Positions 26,071 through 32,864 of a stretch of 38,899 nt of DNA are shown here, one piece after another. Every line of letters starts with the position of its first letter. The stretch's first letter is position 1. The position numbers were made by a program, and so were the translations under genes. The DNA comes from a candidate division FCPU426 bacterium (GTDB lineage: Bacteria; Oederibacteriota; Muellerivitia; Muellerivitales; Muellerivitaceae), in NCBI GenBank assembly GCA_030041545.1, contig JASHNQ010000058.1, positions 1 through 38,899 of the forward strand. Reading direction: 5' to 3'. Under the pieces are notes generated by a model. The model was given only the letters and a program-made list of their open reading frames with translations, did no database searches and was not told the DNA's origin.

Positions 26071-27072
26071 CTAAGTCCCTTTCACGCACAAAATCACTTG
26101 GTTTTGGCGCCGATCAGCCGCCAAACCAAACCCCAAGTCCCGGGGGCCCTTTTCTTTCCCATCCCAAATCCGGAGGATTTCCTCAATCCGATCAAAGGAG
26201 AGCCCCCTGGCTAAGGGATTCAACTTTTCACCCACATGCCGGATCCACCGGCGCTGAAGGGCCAAGGGAATCCCGCTGAAATTCAGGGCGTTGCAGGCAT
26301 AGGTGTTCCGACGCCAACGGCTTCGGACCCTCCGCTCCAACGGTTTTAAGAGCCCTTCCAAAAAGGCGTCCTCCGTCGCGTTGAGCTCTCCCACCCGTGC
26401 CAGTACTTCGGGCAAATTCGGGTTCCACCGGGAAAGGAACGGCAGGATCTCATGACGGATCTGGTTCCGGCGGTATTTTGTTTCCCGGTTGGACGCGTCC
26501 TCCCGCCAGGAAATGCCGCGAGATTCAAGGTAATCCTGGATTTGCCTTTTGGAATAGGAAAGGAGCGGCCGCCAAACCCGAAGTACAATCCCTTGCGGGA
26601 ACCCAAGCGTTTGGAGCGGCCTCAACCCGGCCAGTCCCCTTGCCCCCGCTCCCCGCAGAAGCCGGTCCAGGACCGTTTCGGCCTGGTCTTCCCGGTGATG
26701 GGCGACCGCCACACCCCAGGCATTTTCCCTTTTAGCCAGTCGGAGGAAATAGGAATGACGGATTTCCCTGGCCCAATCCTGCGGTGACCTTTTTCCTTTT
26801 TTAATTCCAACCCTCAAATTCTTAACGCGAAACACCCGGCAGGGGATATGCCAAACTCCGCACCAATGGCGGACCATTTCCTCGTCTTTCAGGGAATCCT
26901 GGCCCCGTAACCCGTAATTCACGTGGGCCGCCACCAATTGTTTTCCCTCCTTGGGGAGTTGCTCCTTCAACAGGCACAGTAATCCCAAGGAGTCCGCGCC
27001 ACCGGAAACGCCCACGATCAAGCGGCTGCTTTTGGAAAAAGGGGGAGTCGGCAAGGAAAGGAGGGAGATCAT
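26071..27072 (-). CDS. tilS: tRNA(Ile)-lysidine synthase TilS
   Basis: A 333-residue N-type ATP pyrophosphatase. The PP-loop SGGADS is at 23-28, with AAHVNYGLRG and AVAHHREDQAETVLDRLLRGAGARGLAGL downstream. A following helical segment (about 220-270) fits the TilS substrate-binding insert; the far C-terminal domain of E. coli TilS is not evident, giving a short version. TilS converts C34 of tRNA-Ile(CAU) to lysidine. A CAT-anticodon tRNA 3' half lies 185 bases upstream. Confidence 0.92.
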   Translation of the reverse strand: MISLLSLPTPPFSKSSRLIVGVSGGADSLGLLCLLKEQLPKEGKQLVAAHVNYGLRGQDSLKDEEMVRHWCGVWHIPCRVFRVKNLRVGIKKGKRSPQDWAREIRHSYFLRLAKRENAWGVAVAHHREDQAETVLDRLLRGAGARGLAGLRPLQTLGFPQGIVLRVWRPLLSYSKRQIQDYLESRGISWREDASNRETKYRRNQIRHEILPFLSRWNPNLPEVLARVGELNATEDAFLEGLLKPLERRVRSRWRRNTYACNALNFSGIPLALQRRWIRHVGEKLNPLARGLSFDRIEEILRIWDGKEKGPRDLGFGLAADRRQNQVILCVKGT

Positions 27073-27256
27073 GGCGGCATCTTTGGTTGAATTTTATTAA
27101 AAGGCTTTGGGCAGTGGAACCATTGACCGCATTTTCACCAAGAGATGAAAATTGGCTTGCCAAGCGAAGCTGGCCAGCAGCATTCACGCCCGGCTTCGTC
27201 TTCGACTACGCCGGACAATCTCCGCAATGTGATTTAATGCACAAGGAAGCGAAAGT

Positions 27257-27301
27257 TGGTAGCGGGGGAGGGATTCGAACCCTCGACCTACGGATTATGA
27301 G
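27257..27301 (-). other. 3' half of a tRNA gene with CAT anticodon, probable attachment site
   Basis: On the minus strand the sequence runs from the anticodon loop CTCATAA through TCCGT, variable AGGTC, T-arm GAGGG-TTCGAAT-CCCTC, acceptor CCCCGCT, A and an encoded CCA. The bases before the loop do not form the matching 5' stem (ACGGA is needed; TTGTA is found), and no D-arm or 5' acceptor follows. So only the 3' half is present. A tyrosine recombinase gene ends 67 bases away, the classic arrangement of an element integrated in a tRNA. It could derive from tRNA-Met or tRNA-Ile2. Confidence 0.75.
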
Positions 27302-27367
27302 TACAAAGCTCAACCCTTAGGTCCCGCCGACAAAGGTCTTAAACGCATTGAATTACAATGGTTTCCT

Positions 27368-28471
27368 TCACCCCTGGTTTTTAACTATTTCCGGTTCAGC
27401 CGCTTTTGTCATATCCGTGTCATTGGGCCTTAAACGGTCAATGGCACCCTGGCGGTCGGACCGGTCAACGGCATCGTATCGCCTGAACATGGCGGTCGTC
27501 TTGTGGCCGCTGATGCTCATGACGACGTTATCAGGAATACCCGCCTTCCGCAGGTTCGTCACCGCGCAATGCCGGAGGTCGTGGAACTTAAAATCCCCGA
27601 TCCCGGCCCTGGCGCAGGCCCTCCGAAACGCGGTCTTAATGTCCTTAATCGGCTTTCCCTTGAAGGTAAATACGAACCGGCTTCCCAGGGTCCGTGGAAC
27701 CCTCTGGAGCGTTTCCACCAGCTTGGCGTCAAAGGGTACTTCCCTTTTTTCCTGGGTCTTGGTGTCGGCGGCTTCCAGCAGGATGATCCGGTGCTTGAAA
27801 TCCACCTGGTTCCACCGGAGATTCAAAATCTCCCCCCTCCGCATGGCCGTCACGTAGGCCAGTTCCACCATGGCCCTTAAATGCGGCGCGCATTGGGACA
27901 AAAGCCTGTTGTATTCCTCCTGTGTCAGGGTCCTGGACCTTGGGAATTCCTTGAAGGGTTTGAGCCCAATCAGGGGATTCCGGTCCAGTTGCCGGTTGAG
28001 GACGGCCCGGCGGACGATGGTCTTTAAACAGGTGGTCTCCCGGTTGAGGGTGGCCCCCGTTATTTCCTTCCGCCTCGCCTGCCTGCTTTTTTCACGCCGG
28101 AAAACAACGTACTTCTCGACTTGGTCAAGGGTGAGGCTCTCCAAGGTTTGGTTCCCGAAAAAAGCCCTGAGATTGCGGACGAATTCCTCGTCGCGCCGGA
28201 AGGTCTTTTTCCTGGACCTGGAATAACCCAAAAACGCCTCTGCCGCCTCGTTGAAAGTTACTTTCGGCTTCTCAGGAGCCAGATACTTGTTCTCAACGAT
28301 GGCTTGAAGGTGTTGGGCCAAAATCTTCTTTGCCTGCGGCAAAGGGATCTGTCCCAACCTTACCCTTGTCCTCTTCTTAAACCCTCCCTCCTGGATGAAA
28401 TAATCCAGGAAGTATCCCCCCTCATCTTTCCTGAGATGTTGGGGTAAACCGTGGACATTAGGTTTGCTCAT
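27368..28471 (-). CDS. tyrosine recombinase (phage-type integrase)
   Basis: A full-length 367-residue integrase. An N-terminal arm-binding region (about 10-65) is followed by a SAM-like core-binding domain (72-165) and the catalytic domain. The active-site set is visible: Arg211 in TAMRRGEIL, His297 and Arg300 in FHDLRH, His323 in SGHKTTAMF and Tyr332 in RRYDAV. It catalyses site-specific integration and excision. The start overlaps the excisionase stop as ATGA, with GGAGGAA ahead. It is transcribed toward the tRNA fragment at 27257-27301. It looks intact. Confidence 0.93.
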   Translation of the reverse strand: MSKPNVHGLPQHLRKDEGGYFLDYFIQEGGFKKRTRVRLGQIPLPQAKKILAQHLQAIVENKYLAPEKPKVTFNEAAEAFLGYSRSRKKTFRRDEEFVRNLRAFFGNQTLESLTLDQVEKYVVFRREKSRQARRKEITGATLNRETTCLKTIVRRAVLNRQLDRNPLIGLKPFKEFPRSRTLTQEEYNRLLSQCAPHLRAMVELAYVTAMRRGEILNLRWNQVDFKHRIILLEAADTKTQEKREVPFDAKLVETLQRVPRTLGSRFVFTFKGKPIKDIKTAFRRACARAGIGDFKFHDLRHCAVTNLRKAGIPDNVVMSISGHKTTAMFRRYDAVDRSDRQGAIDRLRPNDTDMTKAAEPEIVKNQG

Positions 28472-28776
28472 GACTTCCTCCTAATGCCCCTTGCAGTTTT
28501 CATATTAACAGAATCAGGGGCAATCTCCCAAGCGCCATTTGGGCTTGGCTTGTGGAAGACCTTTTGGAACACGGACCACCATACCCGTGGATGACGCCCG
28601 ACTTTTACGGAGGGAAGAATTCCCACGAAGCGCCAATATTGGACCGTCCGGACCGATACCCCCGCCATTAGGGCCACCTGCTCATCGGTCATCAAGTAGT
28701 CCCGGCCGTTTCGCCTTCGGTCTCCATTTCTTCGATCCTTCATAAATCCAATCCCTCCGGCCAAGCCTCCGTTCAT
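28468..28776 (-). CDS. excisionase-like helix-turn-helix protein
   Basis: A 102-residue protein. Residues about 28-66 (MTDEQVALMAGVSVRTVQYW followed by RFVGILPSVKVGRHPRVWW) form a MerR/Xis-type winged helix-turn-helix. Such proteins assist integrases in excision. Both ends overlap neighbours as ATGA, with the SpoVG-like gene upstream and the integrase downstream, so the three are one operon. An internal ATG (MKDRRNGD) has GGAGGG upstream and may be the real start. Confidence 0.75.
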   Translation of the reverse strand: MNGGLAGGIGFMKDRRNGDRRRNGRDYLMTDEQVALMAGVSVRTVQYWRFVGILPSVKVGRHPRVWWSVFQKVFHKPSPNGAWEIAPDSVNMKTARGIRRKS

Positions 28777-29069
28777 CCTTCGGCTTCGGCGGCCTCCTTG
28801 GCCTTTTTCTTGAACTCGGCCACGGCTACCTTCTTGATCTCTTCCTTGGCTTTCTTGTTGGTGTTGCAGAAGTGGAAATAATCCCCTTCGTTCTTGCCAG
28901 GCCTGGAAGGAAACCCCACGAACAGGTCGTTTCCTTCCTTAGTCTTCACCAAAGTCAGGTCATTGAAAAAAAACTCATAACCCGCGATACCTACTTTCGC
29001 GTCGAAAAACGCCTGGGTATTTTCCCCGTCATAGGGATACATCCTCGTCACCTTGATCTTTAATGCCAT
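28773..29069 (-). CDS. SpoVG-like small protein
   Basis: A 98-residue protein. LKIKVTRMYPYDGENTQAFF, then a FFFNDLTLVKTKEGNDLFVG strand pair and FPSRPG ... HFCNTNKKAKEEIKKVAVAEF follow the SpoVG fold: short conserved strands, a GLFIAMPS-like loop and a C-terminal helix. SpoVG proteins are nucleic-acid-binding regulators in Firmicutes and also occur on phages and mobile elements. The ATG at 29067-29069 is taken because the longer reading starts at a TTG inside the insertion-sequence edge. The stop overlaps the excisionase start. The assignment rests on pattern resemblance only. Confidence 0.6.
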   Translation of the reverse strand: MALKIKVTRMYPYDGENTQAFFDAKVGIAGYEFFFNDLTLVKTKEGNDLFVGFPSRPGKNEGDYFHFCNTNKKAKEEIKKVAVAEFKKKAKEAAEAEG

Positions 29070-29151
29070 TTGCGTCTGACCCGCCCCCCTCAAGTTGGTC
29101 CAGTTGAAAAGTCACACTTTTCTATAATGGGCCAAGAAAAAGGGGGTTTTT

Positions 29152-29430
29152 ATGCCAAGGAAGAAACACAGCGCGGAGCAGATCATTTCCATGTTGCGCC
29201 AGGCCGAGGTTGAGCAGTCCAAGGGCCGTTCGGTTGAGGAAGTCTGCCGAGAGCTTCAAATCACCCCACATACCTACTACCGCTGGCGAAAAGAATACGG
29301 CGGCCTCAAGTTGGACCAGGCCAAGCGCCTCAAGGAGCTGGAGAAGGAGAATTCCCAGCTCAAGCGGGTGGTGGCCGACCTTTCCCTGGATAACCGCATC
29401 CTGAAAGACTTGGCCCGGGGAAACTCCTAA
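29152..29430 (+). CDS. IS3-family transposase OrfA
   Basis: A 92-residue protein with the IS3/IS911 OrfA layout. A helix-turn-helix (about 8-47: SAEQIISMLRQAEVEQSKGR, then CRELQITPHTYYRWRKEYGG) is followed by a leucine zipper (about 57-85, LKELEKENSQLKRVVADLSL). A strong AAGGGGG precedes the ATG. Alone it cannot transpose; in intact elements an OrfAB fusion is made by -1 frameshifting. Confidence 0.9.
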   Translation: MPRKKHSAEQIISMLRQAEVEQSKGRSVEEVCRELQITPHTYYRWRKEYGGLKLDQAKRLKELEKENSQLKRVVADLSLDNRILKDLARGNS

Positions 29431-29431
29431 G

Positions 29432-29490
29432 CCCGGAAAAACGCCGAAAAGCGATCCGAGAAGTCTGTGAGACCCACCGGGCCTCATGGA
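29432..29490 (+). pseudogene. start of IS3 OrfB, truncated
   Basis: In the -1 frame relative to orfA the sequence reads SPEKRRKAIREVCETHRAS, the usual OrfB opening (SPARRREAV..V.E..GVS). After that the reading departs from the family and stops at about 29554. The DDE catalytic core is missing. Confidence 0.6.
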
Positions 29491-29530
29491 TTGCCATGGT
29501 TGACCAGGTATGGTCATGGACCAAAAAAAT

Positions 29531-29574
29531 AGCCTTTGCCCGCCGGGTCTCTTAAACCCTTACAGGCAAAGGCT
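29531..29574. repeat. 10-base perfect inverted repeat
   Basis: AGCCTTTGCC (29531-29540) and GGCAAAGGCT (29565-29574), with an inner GGGT/ACCC pair. No T-run follows on either strand, so it is not an obvious terminator. It lies between the IS3 relic and the Asp tRNA fragment. Confidence 0.45.
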
Positions 29575-29608
29575 TCTAAAATCATGCCAGTGACATGAAA
29601 ATTTTGAA

Positions 29609-29653
29609 TGGCGGGGTTGACGGGGCTCGAACCCGCGACCTCCTGCGTGACAG
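29609..29653 (-). other. 3' half of a tRNA-Asp gene (GTC anticodon), probable attachment-site scar
   Basis: On the minus strand: loop CTGTCAC, stem GCAGG, variable AGGTC, T-arm GCGGG-TTCGAGC-CCCGT, acceptor CAACCCC, G and CCA. This matches bacterial tRNA-Asp. The 5' anticodon stem (CCTGC needed, TTGCTA found), D-arm and 5' acceptor are absent. The bases just 5' of the loop (CTTTGCTACT) resemble those of the CAT fragment at 27257-27301 (CTTTGTACT). No integrase lies next to it. Confidence 0.75.
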
Positions 29654-29671
29654 TAGCAAAGTTGCTATCAC

Positions 29672-30154
29672 CTAGGTTAAAGAGCCTTCATGATCGATGA
29701 TTTCTTCGGTGGTCCATTTGTGGTCGCAAAGAGGGTCCTTGCAGGCCCAATGGTTGAGGATGGTTTTCTCAACGAAAACAACCTGTTCTTGGCGGTTAAT
29801 TTCAATGGTTTGGTTGGGCTCAAAAAGGGTGCGGGAAAAAAGTGTGCCTTGGTCCACCCGGTTGATTGTCCTTAACACTTCCCTTTCATCCGAGATGTCG
29901 TAGTCAACCATCTTCCGTTTAAAGAACCCCTTGCATTGCGGGCAACGGCTCTGGAAAAGTTTCTGAATGGCCCACACGAAGGGCTTGAGGGTCACGAAAT
30001 AGACGGGGTAAAAAGTCGCCACTAGGAACGGCCCGGCCCATCCGATGAAGGCCAGCACAGCGCAGACCACAAGAAAAATACCGGCTCCGGTCAGGACCAA
30101 GTGGAACACACTGAATGAAAGGTGAGTTAAAAAGTTCATGGACACGAACCTCAT
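29672..30154 (-). CDS. two-helix membrane protein with a zinc-ribbon-like domain
   Basis: A 160-residue protein, unrecognised as a named family. Two hydrophobic helices (about 14-38 and 40-58) are followed by a soluble part. Two Cys pairs, CPQCKGFFKRK (about 71) and WACKDPLCDHKW (about 137-148), could bind one zinc. Between them lies an acidic, strand-rich segment. An ATG five codons in (30137-30139) has GAGG about nine bases upstream and may be the true start. The stop lies 19 bases from the tRNA-Asp fragment, so it is the first cargo gene inside that junction. Confidence 0.6.
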   Translation of the reverse strand: MRFVSMNFLTHLSFSVFHLVLTGAGIFLVVCAVLAFIGWAGPFLVATFYPVYFVTLKPFVWAIQKLFQSRCPQCKGFFKRKMVDYDISDEREVLRTINRVDQGTLFSRTLFEPNQTIEINRQEQVVFVEKTILNHWACKDPLCDHKWTTEEIIDHEGSLT

Positions 30155-30195
30155 TCACTCTTAAACCTGAATTCAGGATAGGCCTTTTCCCTGCC

Positions 30196-30223
30196 CTCCG
30201 CAATCCCGGAAGGGATTGCGGAG
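30196..30223. repeat. 12-base perfect hairpin
   Basis: CTCCGCAATCCC and GGGATTGCGGAG with a GGAA tetraloop. No T-run is adjacent on either strand. It lies in the 116-base spacer between the genes at 29672-30154 and 30271-30534 and could stabilise or end the upstream transcript. Confidence 0.45.
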
Positions 30224-30270
30224 TCATTATCCCAAAAGCTGTCATCTTCCTGACCAGTTTGTCGGCCTTC

Positions 30271-30534
30271 TCACGACACCAGGGCCACTTTGAGGAACTT
30301 TTCGATTTTTTCGGATATCAGGATAATTTCGCCTTTATTGAGGCCCCGTTCCATTTCCTGTTCCACCCGCTTGCCGCAAAATTCCACCAATTCAAAGAAA
30401 ATCCTCCAAAAATCATCCGATTTCCGTTTGAAGGAAAACTCCGGAATTTCGCCTTTCTCCGCCAATTCCTCCAGCGTTTTCCGGTCCAAAATGGAATCCA
30501 AGACCTTGTTGATGACGATAATAGGGCTTTTCAT
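30271..30534 (-). CDS. hypothetical small protein
   Basis: 87 residues, not recognised. It is highly charged and probably all-helical, with the pattern DDFWRIFFELVEFCGKRVEQ in the middle and a GEIILISEKIEKFLKVAL tail. Only a weak GGGA precedes the ATG. It lies between two other island genes on the same strand. It could be a small regulator or partner protein; nothing in the sequence decides this. Confidence 0.45.
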   Translation of the reverse strand: MKSPIIVINKVLDSILDRKTLEELAEKGEIPEFSFKRKSDDFWRIFFELVEFCGKRVEQEMERGLNKGEIILISEKIEKFLKVALVS

Positions 30535-30589
30535 GATATTTCCCGATTGAAGATTTAACCGACTGAATAAAGACGCGCCTGCAATCGAA

Positions 30590-30868
30590 TCATCCCTTGA
30601 TCCTGAATCCCCGGCCTATCAAAAACCCGTCCACGGCCTCCATCACCAGGGCAAGCCCTTCCCCACCCAGGGGTTCACCCGTCTCTTTTTCCACCCAATT
30701 CCCGACATATTCGAGCAGGTCAATACGGACGGCCTTATGACAGGCCACCAACTGCTCAGGGCTAAGGAGGACTTCCTCCAAAATCCTGGATTGTGGGTAC
30801 ACTTGACAGAGGGTTTCCGTTGTCAGACGGGTGTCCAAGACTCCCCTGATGCGGGCCAACTTTTCCAT
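30590..30868 (-). CDS. hypothetical small protein divergent from an XRE regulator
   Basis: A 92-residue protein, not recognised. Helix-rich, with the pattern ILEEVLLSPEQLVACHKAVR in the middle. The ATG at 30866-30868 is preceded by AAGGTG and by a well-formed promoter (TTGACA, 17 bases, TACCTT), so the leader is very short. A longer in-frame reading overlaps the divergent regulator and is unlikely. Divergence from an XRE gene with a palindrome between suggests it is controlled by that regulator. Confidence 0.6.
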   Translation of the reverse strand: MEKLARIRGVLDTRLTTETLCQVYPQSRILEEVLLSPEQLVACHKAVRIDLLEYVGNWVEKETGEPLGGEGLALVMEAVDGFLIGRGFRIKG

Positions 30869-30884
30869 GGAACACCTTATTTGA

Positions 30885-30913
30885 AAGGTATTCCCCCAAA
30901 AGCCCCTTGTCAA
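30885..30913 (-). promoter_or_regulatory. sigma70-type promoter for the gene at 30590-30868
   Basis: On the minus strand: -35 TTGACA (30908-30913), 17-base spacer, -10 TACCTT (30885-30890). The start codon follows about 17 bases after the -10. Confidence 0.55.
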
Positions 30914-30919
30914 TCTAAT

Positions 30920-30938
30920 AACCGATGGATTATCGGTT
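30920..30938. promoter_or_regulatory. probable XRE operator palindrome
   Basis: AACCGAT-GGATT-ATCGGTT, a 7-base perfect inverted repeat just upstream of the TTGACA box at 30908. A third half-site AACCGAT lies at 30982-30988, inside the first codons of the regulator gene. Spacing and position suggest autoregulation by the XRE protein. Confidence 0.55.
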
Positions 30939-30971
30939 TTATATGGCTTCCACGCAAGGCACCATGCCCCT

Positions 30972-31235
30972 ATGCGGGAAAAACCGATAAAAACGCGGAT
31001 ATTGGAGATGGGAAGGCGGATCGCCGAAATCAGGGCCAAAAAAGGCATGACCCAAGAGCGGCTGGCCGAGATGATGGATAGGTCCCTGGATTTCGTTCAG
31101 GTGGCCGAGTTAAAGGGCCAGATCACCCTCCAATCCCTTTTCCTGTTCGCGGACGCGCTTAAAGTCAGGGTCGAGGAATTCTACAAATCTCCCCAAATAG
31201 GCCACCCCAAACGGGGGCGGCCACCTAAAAAATGA
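30972..31235 (+). CDS. XRE-family helix-turn-helix transcriptional regulator
   Basis: An 87-residue Cro/C1-type protein. The HTH spans about 16-66: RIAEIRAKKGMTQERLAEMM, then LDFVQVAELKGQITLQSLFL and ALKV. The C-terminal tail is basic (PKRGRPPKK). It is divergent from the gene at 30590-30868, with an inverted repeat in the 103-base spacer, and is followed at 130 bases by an NYN-domain gene. It probably represses one or both flanks. Confidence 0.85.
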   Translation: MREKPIKTRILEMGRRIAEIRAKKGMTQERLAEMMDRSLDFVQVAELKGQITLQSLFLFADALKVRVEEFYKSPQIGHPKRGRPPKK

Positions 31236-31271
31236 CTTTTTTCTTCGCTTTCAAAAGTGATTTCCGTTGCC

Positions 31272-31300
31272 TTGAAAGTTATATCCCATCTTTCTAGATT
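31272..31300 (+). promoter_or_regulatory. possible promoter for the NYN gene, with inverted repeat
   Basis: TTGAAA (31272-31277), 17-base spacer, TAGATT (31295-31300). The -35 is part of an inverted repeat CTTTCAA (31248-31254) / TTGAAAG (31272-31278), a possible operator. Confidence 0.4.
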
Positions 31301-31364
31301 TTCCTCAATCCCAACGCCCTTTTGTCTCGTCTAATCCTTAGAACACTATCCAAGAAAGGTTTTT

Positions 31365-31997
31365 ATGGAAAGGGTTTGTATCTTTATCGATGGCAGCAAT
31401 TTTTACTTTGGCCTCAAGCGCAACAACCGGGCCACCAGGGTGGATTATCACCAGTTAAGCCTCGCCCTTGCCGGTCCCGACCGGACCCTCGTTCGCACCT
31501 ATTACTACAACGTGGCCTACGACAAAAACCAATTCCCCGATAAGGCCAAAAGCCAAATGTCCTTCCTGGACTCCCTGGATCATACCCCATATTTGGAGCT
31601 TCGCTTAGGCCGCCTTGTTTCGACCTTTGACGGCAACATCCAAGAGAGGGGAGTGGACGTTTTAATGGCTTCCGACTTGGTCTATTACGCCGCCCGGAAT
31701 GCCTTTGATACGGCCATAGTGGTGACGGAGGATGGGGATTATTACCCGGCCTTGGAAAAGGTCAAGGAATTGGGCCGTCACATTGAACTGGGCGCCTTCA
31801 ACGACAGCCAGAATCGGGAGCTTACCCGGGTGGCCGACCTTCGAATCCCCCTGGATTCGGTGTTGGATAAATACTCTTCCAAAATCTTCCCACCTGACGC
31901 GGAAGACAACCGTGGAAACCTCTCCGGGTATTCCGAGACCGTTAAAAAAACATTTATTGGGAAACTGATCCGGAATCAACCGGCGGGTTCAAGATAA
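31365..31997 (+). CDS. NYN-domain protein (LabA/DUF88 type, putative RNase)
   Basis: A 210-residue PIN-like NYN domain. Conserved acidic residues: Asp9 in FIDGSNFYFGL, Asp98 and Asp104 in ERGVDVLMASDLVYYA, and Asp123/Asp125 in VVTEDGDYYPAL. The last 50 residues are a polar tail. NYN proteins are Mg2+-dependent RNases or RNA-binding proteins of diverse roles, some in defence. AAAGG precedes the ATG. Its 3' end overlaps that of the convergent AbiEii gene by nine bases. It lies downstream of the XRE gene in the same direction. Confidence 0.85.
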   Translation: MERVCIFIDGSNFYFGLKRNNRATRVDYHQLSLALAGPDRTLVRTYYYNVAYDKNQFPDKAKSQMSFLDSLDHTPYLELRLGRLVSTFDGNIQERGVDVLMASDLVYYAARNAFDTAIVVTEDGDYYPALEKVKELGRHIELGAFNDSQNRELTRVADLRIPLDSVLDKYSSKIFPPDAEDNRGNLSGYSETVKKTFIGKLIRNQPAGSR

Positions 31998-32864
31998 CTC
32001 CGCGAAAGCCTTGTTGAGGGCTTCCAAGGTCTTTCCCATGTCGAAAATCCTTCTTTCCGCCTGCGTCAGCACGTCCAGAAGTTCCACCTTAACCCTGCTT
32101 TTCATATGGGCTATTTCCTTGTCCGGGCGGCCCAGGTTGGAGCGGTATTTCTTGAGGTCGGTATCGAAACCGTCTTCCGCGAGTTTGGCCTTGAAAAGCC
32201 GCAGGAATTCGCCGTCCTCGAAATCGAATCCCGCCTTGAGCAGGTAGCCCAGGTCGTAAAAGTCCCTTGGCGCTATGCCCAGCCGCGTGGCGGCGGCCCG
32301 CGTTTTTTCGGCCACCATCTCCTTGAGGTTGAGGCAACGGACTTCGCCGCCGTTAAACAAGGGTTCCTGGGTGAAGGGATGCAGGAACTTATGGTGGACC
32401 TTCCCCGTTTCAGGCGGCATGAGCGGGTGGAAGCGCAGGCCGATCTCGATCTTGACGGACTGCCGGCCCGGAAGGGTGGCGGAATCATAGTGGAGATGAA
32501 AAATATACTGGCTGGACTCCCTATGACCGGCGGCTTCAGACTCAACGGCCATGCCGCAACTTTCCGCCCACGGCTGTATTTTCGCCTTGATCGGCTTGAA
32601 GGCCGCGCTTCGGACCGTCCGGGTGATGGGCCCTTTCGGCAACTCCAGCGTGAAATCCAAATCCTCGCTCAACCGGTAGTAGGAAAAATGGACCTTGCTC
32701 AAGGCCGTCCCGCCCTTGAACAAAAGCTTGCCGCTCAAGGCGCCCAACTTGGAAAGCAGGAGCGTCAGGTAATAATCCTTTTCCAGGAGGTTCTGGGGAA
32801 ACCCGGTTTGCGCGGCGGCCCGTTCCAGGATTTTAAGGAACTCCTCCCTGTTTTCACGCGGCAT
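31989..32864 (-). CDS. AbiEii-type nucleotidyltransferase toxin
   Basis: A 291-residue minimal nucleotidyltransferase of the AbiEii family. Signatures: LLEKDYYLTLLL (26-37), LLFKGGTALSKVHF (47-60) and RLSEDLDFTLEL (64-75) with the acidic metal ligands, then LNLKEMVAEKTRAAATR and PRDFYDLGYLL. AbiEii toxins transfer nucleotides to tRNA or other substrates and cause growth arrest or abortive phage infection. It overlaps the upstream AbiEi-like gene by 11 bases, the classical antitoxin-toxin order. Confidence 0.88.
   Translation of the reverse strand: MPRENREEFLKILERAAAQTGFPQNLLEKDYYLTLLLSKLGALSGKLLFKGGTALSKVHFSYYRLSEDLDFTLELPKGPITRTVRSAAFKPIKAKIQPWAESCGMAVESEAAGHRESSQYIFHLHYDSATLPGRQSVKIEIGLRFHPLMPPETGKVHHKFLHPFTQEPLFNGGEVRCLNLKEMVAEKTRAAATRLGIAPRDFYDLGYLLKAGFDFEDGEFLRLFKAKLAEDGFDTDLKKYRSNLGRPDKEIAHMKSRVKVELLDVLTQAERRIFDMGKTLEALNKAFAELS

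Larger units (their letters stand above)
29095..29524 (+). mobile_element. truncated IS3-family insertion sequence
   Basis: Begins TTGGTCCA (29095-29102) and can be closed by the inverted TGGACCAA (29517-29524). It contains an intact orfA and only about 20 codons of orfB, so the element is about 430 bases instead of 1.2-1.5 kb. No clear target duplication is visible. The short terminal match may be chance, in which case the right end is simply a deletion. Confidence 0.5.

Noticed and set aside
27257-29680. Intron-containing tRNA genes
   Set aside because: Similar bases precede both anticodon loops, which might suggest introns. No 5' tRNA half follows upstream within several hundred bases; protein genes lie there instead, including an integrase. 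Attachment sites explain the data better.
30115-30558. 147-residue plus-strand reading in the island
   Set aside because: It lies opposite two minus-strand readings and has no ribosome binding site or recognised pattern; the minus-strand genes are preferred, though the one at 30271-30534 is itself weak.
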